NCBI GenBank assembly: GCA_910575755.1
Contig: CAJTFO010000002.1
Coordinates: forward strand, 62,001-126,000
DNA: 64,000 nucleotides
From: Desulfovibrionaceae bacterium
Lineage (GTDB): Bacteria > Desulfobacterota > Desulfovibrionia > Desulfovibrionales > Desulfovibrionaceae
Direction of reading: 5' to 3'
Shown here: positions 43,996-52,734 of the stretch, piece by piece
Numbering within the stretch: the first letter of the stretch is position 1
How the letters are laid out: the number at the start of each line of letters is the position of its first letter
The notes under the pieces: model-generated
Databases searched by the model: none
What the model was told of the DNA's origin: nothing
The model's input: only the letters and a program-made list of their open reading frames with translations
Position numbers and translations under genes: made by a program

Positions 43996-44652
43996 ATGGA
44001 AATGATCAGTTATTTTCTGGATTTTGTGCTGCACATCGACGTTCACCTGTTTGAACTGGTGGAGCAGTACGGGCTCTGGATCTATGGCATTCTGTTTATT
44101 ATTGTTTTCTGCGAAACCGGCCTGGTGGTCACTCCTTTTCTGCCGGGGGATTCCCTGCTTTTCGCTTCCGGCGTGGTGGCGGGCGCGGGGCTCATGGGCT
44201 ACGTCGAAATCATGCTGGTGCTGCTGGCCGCCGGCATTCTGGGCGACGCCGTGAACTACTGCATCGGGCGGCATGTGGGACCGGCCATCTTCGCCCGTGA
44301 AAACCGCTTCATCAAAAAGGAGCATCTGCTCAAGGCCCACCATTTTTACGAGCGGCATGGCGGCAAGGCCATTGTGCTGGCGCGCTTCGTGCCCATTGTG
44401 CGCACCTTTGCGCCCTTTGTGGCCGGCATCGCCCTGATGCATCCCGGCACGTTCTTTTTCTTTAATATTACCGGCTGCATGCTCTGGGTGGGCGGGCTTG
44501 TGTCCGCGGGCTTTTTTCTGGGCAATCTTGCCTGGGTGCGCGAAAATTTCAGCAGTATTGTGTATCTTATAATTTTTATTTCCGTGTTGCCGGTGGCCAT
44601 TGAACTGATTCGGGCCAAATGGAGCGGCGGGAAGAAGGACGGACGGGCCTGA
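43996..44652 (+). CDS. DedA/VTT-family membrane protein
   Basis: 218 residues with about five hydrophobic segments. The family motif is present: FCETGLVVTPFLPGDSLLF, then G-LGDAVNYCIGRHVG, and the F-R-PIVRTFAPFVAG motif. DedA proteins recycle polyprenyl-phosphate or other lipids across the membrane and support envelope homeostasis. The ATG has AAGGAGA upstream. It ends 17 bases before the convergent ABC ATPase gene. Confidence 0.9.
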   Translation: MEMISYFLDFVLHIDVHLFELVEQYGLWIYGILFIIVFCETGLVVTPFLPGDSLLFASGVVAGAGLMGYVEIMLVLLAAGILGDAVNYCIGRHVGPAIFARENRFIKKEHLLKAHHFYERHGGKAIVLARFVPIVRTFAPFVAGIALMHPGTFFFFNITGCMLWVGGLVSAGFFLGNLAWVRENFSSIVYLIIFISVLPVAIELIRAKWSGGKKDGRA

Positions 44653-44669
44653 GAGGGCGGGGCTGCGGC

Positions 44670-46187
44670 TCAGCGCAGGATGGTCAGACGCCCGTTTTCC
44701 ATGCGCGCCTCGCGGTTGATGCAGAGGGGGGCGTCTTCTTCGTGGTGTGAAACAAAGACCAGATGTACGCTCAGCCCCGCGCTTTCCGCCGGGGCGGCAA
44801 GGCTGTCCAGCAGGGCCAGGTAGCGGGCGCGGCTTTCCGCGTCCAGGCCGGAGCAGGGCTCGTCCAGCAGCAGAATATCCGGACGCCCCACCAGAGCGCG
44901 GGCCAGAAACAGACGGCGCAACTGGCCGCTGGAGAGCCGGCGGATGGATGTTGCCGCCACGCGGGCCGCGCCCCCTTCCGGGAAAAGCCAGGCCATGACC
45001 CGCCGGGCCTCGTCCCGCTCCGCTTCCGTAAAATCCCGGTACAGGCCCATGCTGTTGTCAAAGCCGGAGCAGACCAGCTCCAGACCACTGAGCGTGAAGC
45101 CGTAAAGGGCCTGGGACAGGTCGGACACCAGGCGCACGCCCTTGCGCACGTCGGCCAGCATTTCCACAGGGCCGCCCTGGCCCGGCAGCCAGCGGTTGAC
45201 GCTTCCCCCGGCGGCCGCGAATTCGTCCCCGGCCAGCAGGCGCAGCAGGGTGGACTTGCCCGATCCGTTGGCCCCGGCGATATGCCAGTGTTCGCCCTCG
45301 TGCAGACTCCAGACCACATCGTGCAGCACTTTGCGGCGGTTGATGAATACCGAGACATTTTCCAGCGCAAGCAGAACGCGGCCCGCGGCGCTGTGCGCCG
45401 GACGCTTCGGGCTGGCGGCCGCGGCGGGAGCGGACGGAATCGACGGAACCGGGGGCGGCGCGTCCAGCAGACGGCCCGACCTGACATGGCGGCGTTCCGC
45501 ACACCAGGGCGGCAGGCTGTCGTTGCGGTGCGCGGTGAGGATCACGGTGCAGCGCTCGGCGTATTCTTCCAGCAGGTTGAAAAAGCGTTTCTGATGGGGC
45601 GCGTCCAGGCCGTCGACGCATTCGTCCAGCAACAGCAGCGCTGGCGCGCGCAGCAGGGCTCTGCCCAGCAGCAGCAGACGCAATTGGCCTTGCGAAAGCG
45701 TGGGCAGGTCGCGTTCCAGCAGGCCCTCCACCCCCAGACGGGCGGCCAGGGCTTCCACGGCGGCTTCGCGCTCGGCGTCTCCCCTTGCGCCGGGCCGGTT
45801 GCAGAGCAGGGACGCGCTCTCCGAACCGGCGAGCAGCAGGTCGCGGCCCGTGATGTCCCAGGCCTGGCGTTGAAGATTTTCCTGCTGCGCCGGAGAAACC
45901 AGCGCGCTCATGGCCCGACCGGCCAGGGGGGATTCTTCCGCTCCTTCCGGCGTATGCCAGTAAATATGCCCCCGCGCGGGCCAGAGTTCGCCGGCCAGCA
46001 GGCGCAGCAGGGTGGATTTGCCCGATCCGTTGGGGCCCAGCAGGGCGCAGTGGCGACCGCGTTCCACCCGCCAGTTGATATGGTGCAGAACCGTTTCCTG
46101 ACGGGGATCGCCGGGCAGAAACAGGCTGACGTCGTCCAGCGTGACCAGAGGCGGGGGCGGGGTCATGGCGGCGTGGAGCGCGGACAT
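44670..46187 (-). CDS. Dual ABC-domain ATPase, ModF-like, no permease
   Basis: 505 residues with two ABC ATPase domains, each with Walker A (LGPNGSGKSTLLRLL and AGANGSGKSTLLRLL), signature (LSQGQLRLLLLGRALL; LSSGQLRRLFLARALV) and Walker B (LLLLDECVDGLD; ILLLDEPCSGLD). No membrane segment. The tandem layout and length match the ModF/PhrA group linked to molybdate transport loci, or related housekeeping ABC proteins. I chose the start at 46187 because AAGGAAGG precedes it; the long in-frame extension upstream overlaps the next gene and is not coding. It is probably co-transcribed with the upstream PHP phosphatase. Confidence 0.8.
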   Translation of the reverse strand: MSALHAAMTPPPPLVTLDDVSLFLPGDPRQETVLHHINWRVERGRHCALLGPNGSGKSTLLRLLAGELWPARGHIYWHTPEGAEESPLAGRAMSALVSPAQQENLQRQAWDITGRDLLLAGSESASLLCNRPGARGDAEREAAVEALAARLGVEGLLERDLPTLSQGQLRLLLLGRALLRAPALLLLDECVDGLDAPHQKRFFNLLEEYAERCTVILTAHRNDSLPPWCAERRHVRSGRLLDAPPPVPSIPSAPAAAASPKRPAHSAAGRVLLALENVSVFINRRKVLHDVVWSLHEGEHWHIAGANGSGKSTLLRLLAGDEFAAAGGSVNRWLPGQGGPVEMLADVRKGVRLVSDLSQALYGFTLSGLELVCSGFDNSMGLYRDFTEAERDEARRVMAWLFPEGGAARVAATSIRRLSSGQLRRLFLARALVGRPDILLLDEPCSGLDAESRARYLALLDSLAAPAESAGLSVHLVFVSHHEEDAPLCINREARMENGRLTILR

Positions 46188-46201
46188 CTGGCGGCCTTCC
46201 T

Positions 46202-47038
46202 TTACAGGGGCAGGCTCGTCCTGCGGCCCTTGTCGAAAAACACATATTCCCTGAAACCAAAGGCCCTGGCGTAGGAGGCCAGCCGCGCGAAACCGTAAGC
46301 CACATCGTCCGTGCCGTGGGCGTCCGAGGCGAAGCTGACGGACAGACCCAGCCCGGCGGCCAGGGCCATGATGGGCGGCGCCGGGTAGATTTCGCGGCAG
46401 GCCTTGCGCAGCCCGGCCGAGGAGATTTCCATGGCCATGCCCGCGTCGCGCAGAGCCGTGAGGCAGCGGCGGATCTGTTCCTGGCTTTCCGGCCTGGCCA
46501 GCCAGATGTGAAACTGCTCCACAGAGAAAATCTTGATCAGATCCGGGTGGGCCGCGATGTGGAACAGGCCGGAGCGGATCATGGCCTCCCAGGCCGTGAA
46601 ATAGGCCGTATAGCGGCTTTCGCATTCCTCCTGGGAGGCGTCTTTCCAGGGTTCCGCGCCATCGTCAAAGCCCCAGCGCCCGAGAAAATGCACGCTGCCC
46701 AGCAGGTAATCAAAGTCATAGGCCCTGCAGGCGGCGCGGGTAAAGTCCTCCTCTCCGTCCAGCCAGTCCATTTCCATGCCGAAAAGCACCCGGCAGGGGC
46801 CGCGCGTCCCTGCGCGCGGGGCGGCCTTGAGGGCCAGCACCTCGCGGGCGTAGTCCGGCAGATGGCGGCTGAGCTGCTCGCGGTACTCGTGCCGGTAGTC
46901 AAAACCCCGCGGGCGCGGCGAATGTTCGGAAAAGCCCAGCAGGGTCAGGCCCTTGGCCAGGGCGGCGGCGTACATGGCCGCCGGCGTGGCGGCCCCGTGG
47001 GAGTATCTGGTATGGATGTGCAGATCGCTTGTTATCAT
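46202..47038 (-). CDS. PHP-family phosphatase (histidinol-phosphatase-like)
   Basis: 278 residues. Polymerase-and-histidinol-phosphatase fold with the metal site DLHIHTRYSHG (H7, H9), LLGFSEHSPRP, HFLGRWGFDDG and the C-terminal SDAHGTDDVAYGF. Most similar in layout to HisJ/HisK histidinol-phosphatase, and the substrate is probably histidinol phosphate, but no his gene is next to it. Start at 47038, the first ATG that leaves the PHP motif near the N-terminus; its ribosome site is poor. Confidence 0.8.
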   Translation of the reverse strand: MITSDLHIHTRYSHGAATPAAMYAAALAKGLTLLGFSEHSPRPRGFDYRHEYREQLSRHLPDYAREVLALKAAPRAGTRGPCRVLFGMEMDWLDGEEDFTRAACRAYDFDYLLGSVHFLGRWGFDDGAEPWKDASQEECESRYTAYFTAWEAMIRSGLFHIAAHPDLIKIFSVEQFHIWLARPESQEQIRRCLTALRDAGMAMEISSAGLRKACREIYPAPPIMALAAGLGLSVSFASDAHGTDDVAYGFARLASYARAFGFREYVFFDKGRRTSLPL

Positions 47039-47170
47039 GGCCGGCTGTCCAGGCTGCGGCTGGTGGAAAAGAGCAAAAATGTATGGGAGAGGAGGCCGGC
47101 TCCTCTCCCGCCATGACATCAGAATCCTTGTGCCCGTCGACGCGTTGCGCCGGGACAAGGCGGCACGGCG

Positions 47171-48589
47171 TCAGGCAAGCAGTCTTTTGACGATTTCCTG
47201 ACCGGCCTTGCGCCCCGCGCCCATGGCCAGAATGACCGTGGCCGCGCCGGTGACGATGTCGCCCCCGGCAAAGACGTTGGGTATGGAGGTCTCGCCGGTT
47301 TCCTCATTGGTCTGGATATAGCCCCATTTATTCTGCTCCAGATCGGGCGTGGCGTCCAGCAGAATGGGGTTGGAGCGGGTGCCCAGGGCCACGATGGCCA
47401 GATCCGTGGGCAGGTCGTATGTTTCGCCTTCCACGGGCACGGGCCGGCGGCGGCCTGAGGCGTCAGGCTCGCCCAGCTCCATTTTTTGCAGGGTTACGGA
47501 TTGCAGGCGCATTTCGGCGTCGCCATTGAAGCGCAGGGGCGCGGCCAGCATGGCGAACTGCACGCCCTCTTCCTCCGCGTGTTCGATTTCCTCGCGGCGG
47601 GCGGGCATTTCAGCCTTGGTGCGGCGGTAGACGATGTACACGTTTTCCGCGCCCATGCGCAGGGCCGTGCGCGCCGCGTCCATGGCCACGTTGCCCGCGC
47701 CGAAGACAGTGACGTTTCTGCCGGGAAAGGCGGGGGTGTCCTGCGTGGGGAAGTCATAGGCCCGGCCCAGATTCACACGGGTCAGGTATTCATTGGCCGA
47801 GAACACGCCCACCATGTTTTCGCCGGGCACGCCCAGAAAAACCGGCAGGCCCGCGCCCACGCCGATGAACACGGCGTCATATTCCTTGCGCAGCTCGGCC
47901 ACATCCAGGGTGCGACCGCCCACATAGTTCATGTGAAAATCCACGCCGGCCTGGCTCAGACCGTTGATTTCAGTGGCCACCACGCTCTTGGGCAGACGGA
48001 AGGCCGGAATGCCGTAAATCAGCACGCCGCCCGGCTCGTGCAGGGCTTCAAAAACATCCACCTTGAGGCCCGCGGCGGCGCAGACGCCCGCGCAGGTCAG
48101 GGAGGAGGGGCCGGAGCCGATGCAGGCCACCTTTTTGTCGCAGCGGCGCACGGCGCAGGCGTTGGAGCCCGTGACCTGCTCACAGGCCGTGGTGGCGATG
48201 TAGGTATCGGCCACAAAGCGTTCCAGGCGGCCGATGGCGATGGGCTGGCCCTTGGCCTTCAGAATACATTTGCCTTCGCACTGATTTTCCTGCGGGCAGA
48301 CGCGGCCGCAAACGGCGGGCAGGCTGTTGGTGGACTTGATGATCCGGTAGGCCGCGTCCATATTGCCCCTGGCCACTTCGCCGATGAAGTCGCGGATGGG
48401 CACTTCCACCGGGCAGCCCGAGACGCAGAGCGGCCTTTTGCACTGGAGGCAGCGCGAGGCTTCCTGCATGGCCATTTCTCTGGTGTAGCCCAGGGCCACT
48501 TCCTCAAAATTGGAGCGCCGCGCTTCGGCGGGCTGACAGGGCATATCCACCCTGGGGGCCAGCGGTTTTCTGGATTTTTTAGTTTCCAT
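47171..48589 (-). CDS. nfnB: NfnB: NADPH-binding subunit of electron-bifurcating transhydrogenase
   Basis: NfnAB reduces two NADP+ using NADH and reduced ferredoxin together by flavin-based electron bifurcation. NfnB belongs to the glutamate-synthase small subunit (GltD) family: N-terminal Fe-S cysteines (RCLQCKRPLCVSGCPVEVPI; CGRVCPQENQCEGKC), an FAD dinucleotide fold (VACIGSGPSSLTCA), an NADP fold (VTVFGAGNVAMDAARTALRMG) and the C-terminal NVFAGGDIVTGAATVILAMGAGRKAG. 472 residues from the ATG at 48589. It overlaps nfnA by 11 bases. Absence of a GltB large subunit next to it and presence of nfnA rule out glutamate synthase. Confidence 0.9.
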   Translation of the reverse strand: METKKSRKPLAPRVDMPCQPAEARRSNFEEVALGYTREMAMQEASRCLQCKRPLCVSGCPVEVPIRDFIGEVARGNMDAAYRIIKSTNSLPAVCGRVCPQENQCEGKCILKAKGQPIAIGRLERFVADTYIATTACEQVTGSNACAVRRCDKKVACIGSGPSSLTCAGVCAAAGLKVDVFEALHEPGGVLIYGIPAFRLPKSVVATEINGLSQAGVDFHMNYVGGRTLDVAELRKEYDAVFIGVGAGLPVFLGVPGENMVGVFSANEYLTRVNLGRAYDFPTQDTPAFPGRNVTVFGAGNVAMDAARTALRMGAENVYIVYRRTKAEMPARREEIEHAEEEGVQFAMLAAPLRFNGDAEMRLQSVTLQKMELGEPDASGRRRPVPVEGETYDLPTDLAIVALGTRSNPILLDATPDLEQNKWGYIQTNEETGETSIPNVFAGGDIVTGAATVILAMGAGRKAGQEIVKRLLA

Positions 48590-49421
48590 GAGCGCACCTG
48601 CTGTAGGAGTCAAAAGAGATTCGTTCCTGATCGCGGTAGGCGGAGAGGCGGCGGCGCAGTTCGGGAAAATCCACTTCATGCCCGTCGAATTCCGGCCCGT
48701 CCACGCAGGCGAACTTGGTTTTGCCGCCCACGCTCACGCGACAGGCGCCGCACATGCCGATGCCGTCCACCATGATGGGGTTGAGGCTCACCGTGGTTCT
48801 GACGCCGAAGGGGCGGGTGGTGTCGGCCACGGCGGCCATCATGGGCACGGGGCCCACGGCCACCACCTCAAAGACGGTCTTGTCCTTTTCCAGCCGGTCG
48901 CGCAGCAGGTCGGTGACCAACCCCTTGTGTCCGTAGCTGCCGTCGTCAGTGGAGATCAGCAGTTCGTCGGCAAAGGAGGAGAGTTCCTTTTCAAAAAGCA
49001 GCAAATCCTTGCTGCGCGCGCCGATAATGCCCACCACGCGATTGCCCGCGCGGGAATGCCCCTTGGCGATGTGGTGCATGGCGGCAATGCCCGTGCCGCC
49101 GCCCACACAGATGACCGTGCCCTTTTTTTCAATGTGGGTGGGGCGCCCCAGCGGGCCGCAGACATCCGGAATGGCGTCGCCTTGCCTGAGTTCTTCCAGC
49201 AGGGCCGTGCTTTTGCCCAGAACCAGATAGACAATGGTGATAGTGCCGTTGGCCGCGTCCGTGTCGGCAATGGTCAGGGGAATGCGCTCGCCCGTGGGGG
49301 TCATGCGCAGCATGACAAAGTGGCCCGGACGCGCCTTCTGGGCAATGTGCGGCGCGTGCAGAACCAGCTTGCTGGTTTTGCCCGGGATCAGGCTTTCCTT
49401 GTGCAGAATGGGTGTTGGCAT
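48579..49421 (-). CDS. nfnA: NfnA: NADH-binding, Fe-S subunit of the transhydrogenase
   Basis: 280 residues. Ferredoxin-reductase-like fold with an FAD-binding front half (HFVMLRM, ERIPLTIAD), an NAD-binding back half (VICVGGGTGIAAMHHIA), and the C-terminal 2Fe-2S-type cysteines GIGMCGACRVSVGGKTKFACVDGP. Related to PyrK and sulfide dehydrogenase subunits. The ATG at 49421 has AGGAGA; a 20-residue upstream extension is not needed. First gene of the nfnAB pair. Confidence 0.9.
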   Translation of the reverse strand: MPTPILHKESLIPGKTSKLVLHAPHIAQKARPGHFVMLRMTPTGERIPLTIADTDAANGTITIVYLVLGKSTALLEELRQGDAIPDVCGPLGRPTHIEKKGTVICVGGGTGIAAMHHIAKGHSRAGNRVVGIIGARSKDLLLFEKELSSFADELLISTDDGSYGHKGLVTDLLRDRLEKDKTVFEVVAVGPVPMMAAVADTTRPFGVRTTVSLNPIMVDGIGMCGACRVSVGGKTKFACVDGPEFDGHEVDFPELRRRLSAYRDQERISFDSYSRCAHGN

Positions 49422-49866
49422 ATGCTCTCCTGTGCTGCAATTGGCCTTTGGCGGCAGACTGGCCTTGCGTCCCCACGGCAAGGGGGCAGCGACGCAATGT
49501 GAAGCATTGCTCCAGGGGGGTTAACACGCTGCCTTTTTGCCCGCCTGCCGCGTTGGATTTGACCTGCTTTTTCGGTCGAGCGCCAGAAGAGCGCACTCCC
49601 TCAAAGCAGGATCATCCGCCTTGCAGGCAAACAAAAATTCTGTTCTGTAGCGGTAACAGCCCCTGGAGGGCAACGCGCCGCCCCAGGCGGAGGAGCGAGC
49701 AGAAAAAACGCGCTCCGGCAAAACTGTTGATACCACCGTAGCCGCGAATGAGCAGTGTGGCAAGCTTGTCTGCCGTCCAGACAACTTGTTTCACATGCCT
49801 CTGATCGACGCCAGAGCCCGGTTTGTTTGAATATTCAGTCAAAAGGAAAAAATTTTTGACTTTTTT
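49422..49866. promoter_or_regulatory. Divergent spacer upstream of nfnA, no gene seen
   Basis: About 445 bp without a supported gene, becoming AT-rich at 49830-49870. It must hold the nfnAB promoter (leftward). Open frames here have no ribosome sites and no sensible composition. Confidence 0.4.
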
Positions 49867-49893
49867 TAAAGAGGCTTGCCGAGAGCCCGATAA
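49867..49893 (+). promoter_or_regulatory. Sigma-28 (FliA) promoter match
   Basis: TAAAGAGG, eleven bases, CCCGATAA. The spacing is exactly that of the FliA consensus TAAAGTTT-N11-GCCGATAA. It points at the small gene 109 bases downstream. Confidence 0.65.
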
Positions 49894-50001
49894 GGACTTA
49901 TGTTGAGCGGGGAAAGGGGAGATATAACAATATGCTGCAAGGAGACGGATCAGATCGCCCCAGTTGCAGGGAAGCAGTGATCCATTCAGGGAGGAATGGA
50001 C

Positions 50002-50283
50002 ATGTCGCTATTATCTACTGACGTATCCCTAACGACAAAAAACGCGCAGGACGATGCCGATCCCGAAGCCAGAGAGGATCTGGCCCGGATCACGCGTTAT
50101 CTTGCCATTCTGGAAGACAATAAGAAGGCCAGCCGTTTTGTCCCTGACGACGCGGCTCTGGCTCTGGATATGGCCGGTTTCGTACGTAACCGGCTGTGCG
50201 GCGGGCGCGCCGCGCCGGGGAGCTCCCTGGCGCGGCTGGCTCTGTCTCTGGTACAGACCTGCCCTGACGCGCCCACGCAATAA
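50002..50283 (+). CDS. Small hypothetical protein, probably FliA-dependent
   Basis: 93 residues from the ATG at 50002, which lies seven bases after GGAGG; an ATG at 49996 is too close to that site. Soluble, with an acidic N-terminal part (DDADPEAREDLARITRYLAILEDNKK) and a helical C-terminal part. No family recognised. A sigma-28-type promoter lies about 110 bases upstream and a terminator about 150 bases downstream, so it is a stand-alone transcript probably made with late flagellar genes. Its size would fit an anti-sigma factor, a chaperone or a motility regulator, but I see no sequence proof. Confidence 0.6.
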   Translation: MSLLSTDVSLTTKNAQDDADPEAREDLARITRYLAILEDNKKASRFVPDDAALALDMAGFVRNRLCGGRAAPGSSLARLALSLVQTCPDAPTQ

Positions 50284-50438
50284 CACGCGGAACCCAGCCA
50301 TGCCCCGCATCACGCGCGGCTGGCATCACGCCGTAGCGAGCGTATCCCGCCGGACGGCATAACCGGAACGTATCACCTTTCCGTGACATGACGGGGTTGG
50401 ACTGCTGATCCGTGTTTCCAGTATATCTCCGCTTGGAA

Positions 50439-50468
50439 GGGGAGGGGCCGTGGGCTCCTCCCCTCTTT
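50439..50468 (+). terminator. Terminator after the small FliA-dependent gene
   Basis: GGGGAGG-g-GCC (from 50439) pairs with GGC-t-CCTCCCC, followed by TCTTTT. One mismatch pair. Works on the plus strand. Confidence 0.75.
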
Positions 50469-50570
50469 TGCGCATGGAGTCTGCTGGCGCTCCGCCTTTT
50501 TGCCCCTTGCCCGCAGAGAGCATTGCAGGGGAACGCGGAGCAAAACAGCGCGCGCAGGGCGGCTCCCGGC

Positions 50571-51371
50571 TCAGCTTTCCTGTCCGCCCTTGCGGCGACC
50601 GTGGCTGAAGTTTGCCGCGTACAGGCGCGAGGCCGCGCCCTTTTTCAATTGGCCGGGCAGAATCAGAAATACGGTCTGGCTGGTGATGCCGTGCTCTTCC
50701 ACGCAGCGGGCCAGATTGCCCAGGCTGGTCCAGTGGAGTTGCTGGTTCGGCCAGCCCGCCCGGTGGGCGCAGAGCACCGGCGTTTCCGGAGGCAGACTGC
50801 GGGCCAGTTCGGCCTGGAGGAGCGGGGCTGACTGGGCGGAAAGATAGACGGCCAGCGAGGTCTTGTGGGCTGCCAGGGCGGCCAGACGCTCCTGCTCCGG
50901 TACCGGGGTGCGGCCTTCCAGCCGGCTGATTATCAGGCTCTGGGTCGCTTCCGGCACGGTAAAGGTCACACCCGCCGCGGCGGCCGCCGCGCAGGCCGCG
51001 GTGACGCCGGGGATCACCCGCCAGGGAATGCCGTCGCGGTCCAGCAGTTGGGCCTGTTCACGCAAGGCCCCGTACAGCGAGGGGTCGCCCGTATGCACGC
51101 GGGCCACGTTTCTGCCCGCCAGAGCCGCGTCGCGCACCAGGGCATGACACTGCTCCAGAGTCAGCGGAGCGGAATCCGCCACCAGGGCGTCCGGCCGCGC
51201 GCAGGCCACCACCCCAGGCGGCACCAGAGAGCCGGCGTACAGCACCAGTCCGGCGTCCTCAATGGCCTTGCGCCCCTTGATGGTCAGCAGTTCAGGATCG
51301 CCCGGCCCGGCCCCCACAAAAGAAACCAGACCCGTGGCCGCATGAGGCGGCGTTGTTTGCGTGTCTTGCAT
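50571..51371 (-). CDS. cbiF: Cobalt-precorrin-4 C11-methyltransferase CbiF
   Basis: 266 residues, tetrapyrrole methylase fold. SAM-binding SFVGAGPGDPELLTIKGRKAIEDAGLVLYAGSLV opening, VHTGDPSLYGALREQ, and PGVTAACAAAAAAGVTFTVPEATQSLIISRLEGRTPVPE, the hallmark of the C11 enzyme. Last gene of a minus-strand cobalamin operon; ten bases separate it from cbiET. AAAGGAA precedes the ATG. The presence of cbiD in the same operon shows the cobalt-early (anaerobic) route. Confidence 0.95.
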   Translation of the reverse strand: MQDTQTTPPHAATGLVSFVGAGPGDPELLTIKGRKAIEDAGLVLYAGSLVPPGVVACARPDALVADSAPLTLEQCHALVRDAALAGRNVARVHTGDPSLYGALREQAQLLDRDGIPWRVIPGVTAACAAAAAAGVTFTVPEATQSLIISRLEGRTPVPEQERLAALAAHKTSLAVYLSAQSAPLLQAELARSLPPETPVLCAHRAGWPNQQLHWTSLGNLARCVEEHGITSQTVFLILPGQLKKGAASRLYAANFSHGRRKGGQES

Positions 51372-51381
51372 GGAAGTTCCT

Positions 51382-52734
51382 TTACATGCCGGCGGATGCG
51401 GGTTTTTGCGCGGCCAGCAGAAAGACCGGGTTCAGGGCCGTGAGATGCCGATCCCCGGCCAGTTCGCGGGCTTCGGAAGCCTGGATCTGCATGATTTCCA
51501 GCGGCCAGCCCAGATCTTCCAGAAAACGGCGGCAGAGGCAGAAGCTTTCCAGCAGCACGCAGCTGGCCGCCAGACGCCCGCCGGGCGGCAGGCGGCGACA
51601 GACGTGCTCCAGAATGTCTTCGGCCTGCCCCCCGGACAGGCCCCCGCCGATGAACACGCGCTGCGGATCGGGCAAGGACGCCAGGCATTGCGGCGCCTGG
51701 CCCAGACAGACATCCAGAATGGCGGCGCCGAAGCGGCGGCGGTTTTCCTGGATGCTCATGGCGCGCCCGGCGCTGCGTTCCACAGCCACCACCCGGCCCT
51801 CATGGGCCAGCACGGTCGCCTCCAGCGCCACGGCCCCGGAACCGGAGCCGATATCCCAGACCACATGGCGCGGCCCCACGCGCAGGAGCGACAAGGCCGC
51901 GGCGCGCACAGGCTTTTTGGTGATCAACGCGCCCTCCACGGCCAGTTCCTGCGCGTCCAGGCCCAGATGCGCCTGGCGGGGCGGCCTGTGGGGAATCAGC
52001 AGCACGGTGCAGGCCGGGCCGAAGGCGCGGTGGGCCGTTTCGTCCAGGCTCAGTTGGTGCAGCGCTTCGTCGGGCGCGCCCATGCGTTCAAAAATACGGA
52101 CAGTGAACCAGTCCACACCCCGGTCCAGCAGATGACGCGCCAGCACATCCGGGGTCATGCGGGCGTCGGTGAGGATGCAGAGCGGCGCGCCTTTGCCTGC
52201 GGCCGCGTTCAGCGGCCCCGGATCGTCGCGCCCGTGCAGGGAAAGGCAGACGACCTGATGCCAAGGCAGGGCCAGCCGCGCGCAGGCCTGCTGCAAAGAA
52301 CTGACCGCCGGGATGAGGCGCACGGCCGCCGCGCCCAGATGGCGCGCCAGTGTGGCCCCTATGCCGAAAAAGAGCGGATCGCCGTCAGCCAGCAGCAGAA
52401 CATGTTCCCCGGCCGCGCGCATCTGGTTCAGACTGTTGAGCAGGGGTTCCAGCGGCAGGGTCAGCGGCAGCGGGCGGGCCTTGAGGCCCTCCGTATTTTC
52501 AAAGGCCGCCAGCAGTTCCCCGCCGCCGCACAGCACGTCGGCCTCCTCAAGCAGGACGCGCTGTTCGGCGGTGAGGGCCGCTGGTCCGCGCGCGCCGCCG
52601 CAATTGAGGCCCAGCACCGTGATGGGCGCGGGGGCCGGCATGGTCGGTTCGGGCACAGATGCCGTAAGTTCCGCGTCCACGGATTCCGGCCTTGCCGTGA
52701 ATGCAATGCCGGCAAGCGCATTCTGTTTGTTCAT
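51382..52734 (-). CDS. cbiET: Cobalt-precorrin-6/7 methyltransferase, CbiE-CbiT fusion (CobL-like)
   Basis: 450 residues. The first half is a CbiE methylase (ITVLGLNCGGARGPAALTAEQRVLLEEADVLCGG...ADGDPLFFGIGATL), methylating C5. The second half, from about 255, is a CbiT-type class I methyltransferase and decarboxylase with ITKKPVRAAALSLLRVGPRHVVWDIGSGSGAVALEA, acting at C15 with loss of the acetate CO2. The gene overlaps cbiD by 4 bases (ATGA). An N-terminal 35 residues before the CbiE opening are variable. Confidence 0.93.
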   Translation of the reverse strand: MNKQNALAGIAFTARPESVDAELTASVPEPTMPAPAPITVLGLNCGGARGPAALTAEQRVLLEEADVLCGGGELLAAFENTEGLKARPLPLTLPLEPLLNSLNQMRAAGEHVLLLADGDPLFFGIGATLARHLGAAAVRLIPAVSSLQQACARLALPWHQVVCLSLHGRDDPGPLNAAAGKGAPLCILTDARMTPDVLARHLLDRGVDWFTVRIFERMGAPDEALHQLSLDETAHRAFGPACTVLLIPHRPPRQAHLGLDAQELAVEGALITKKPVRAAALSLLRVGPRHVVWDIGSGSGAVALEATVLAHEGRVVAVERSAGRAMSIQENRRRFGAAILDVCLGQAPQCLASLPDPQRVFIGGGLSGGQAEDILEHVCRRLPPGGRLAASCVLLESFCLCRRFLEDLGWPLEIMQIQASEARELAGDRHLTALNPVFLLAAQKPASAGM

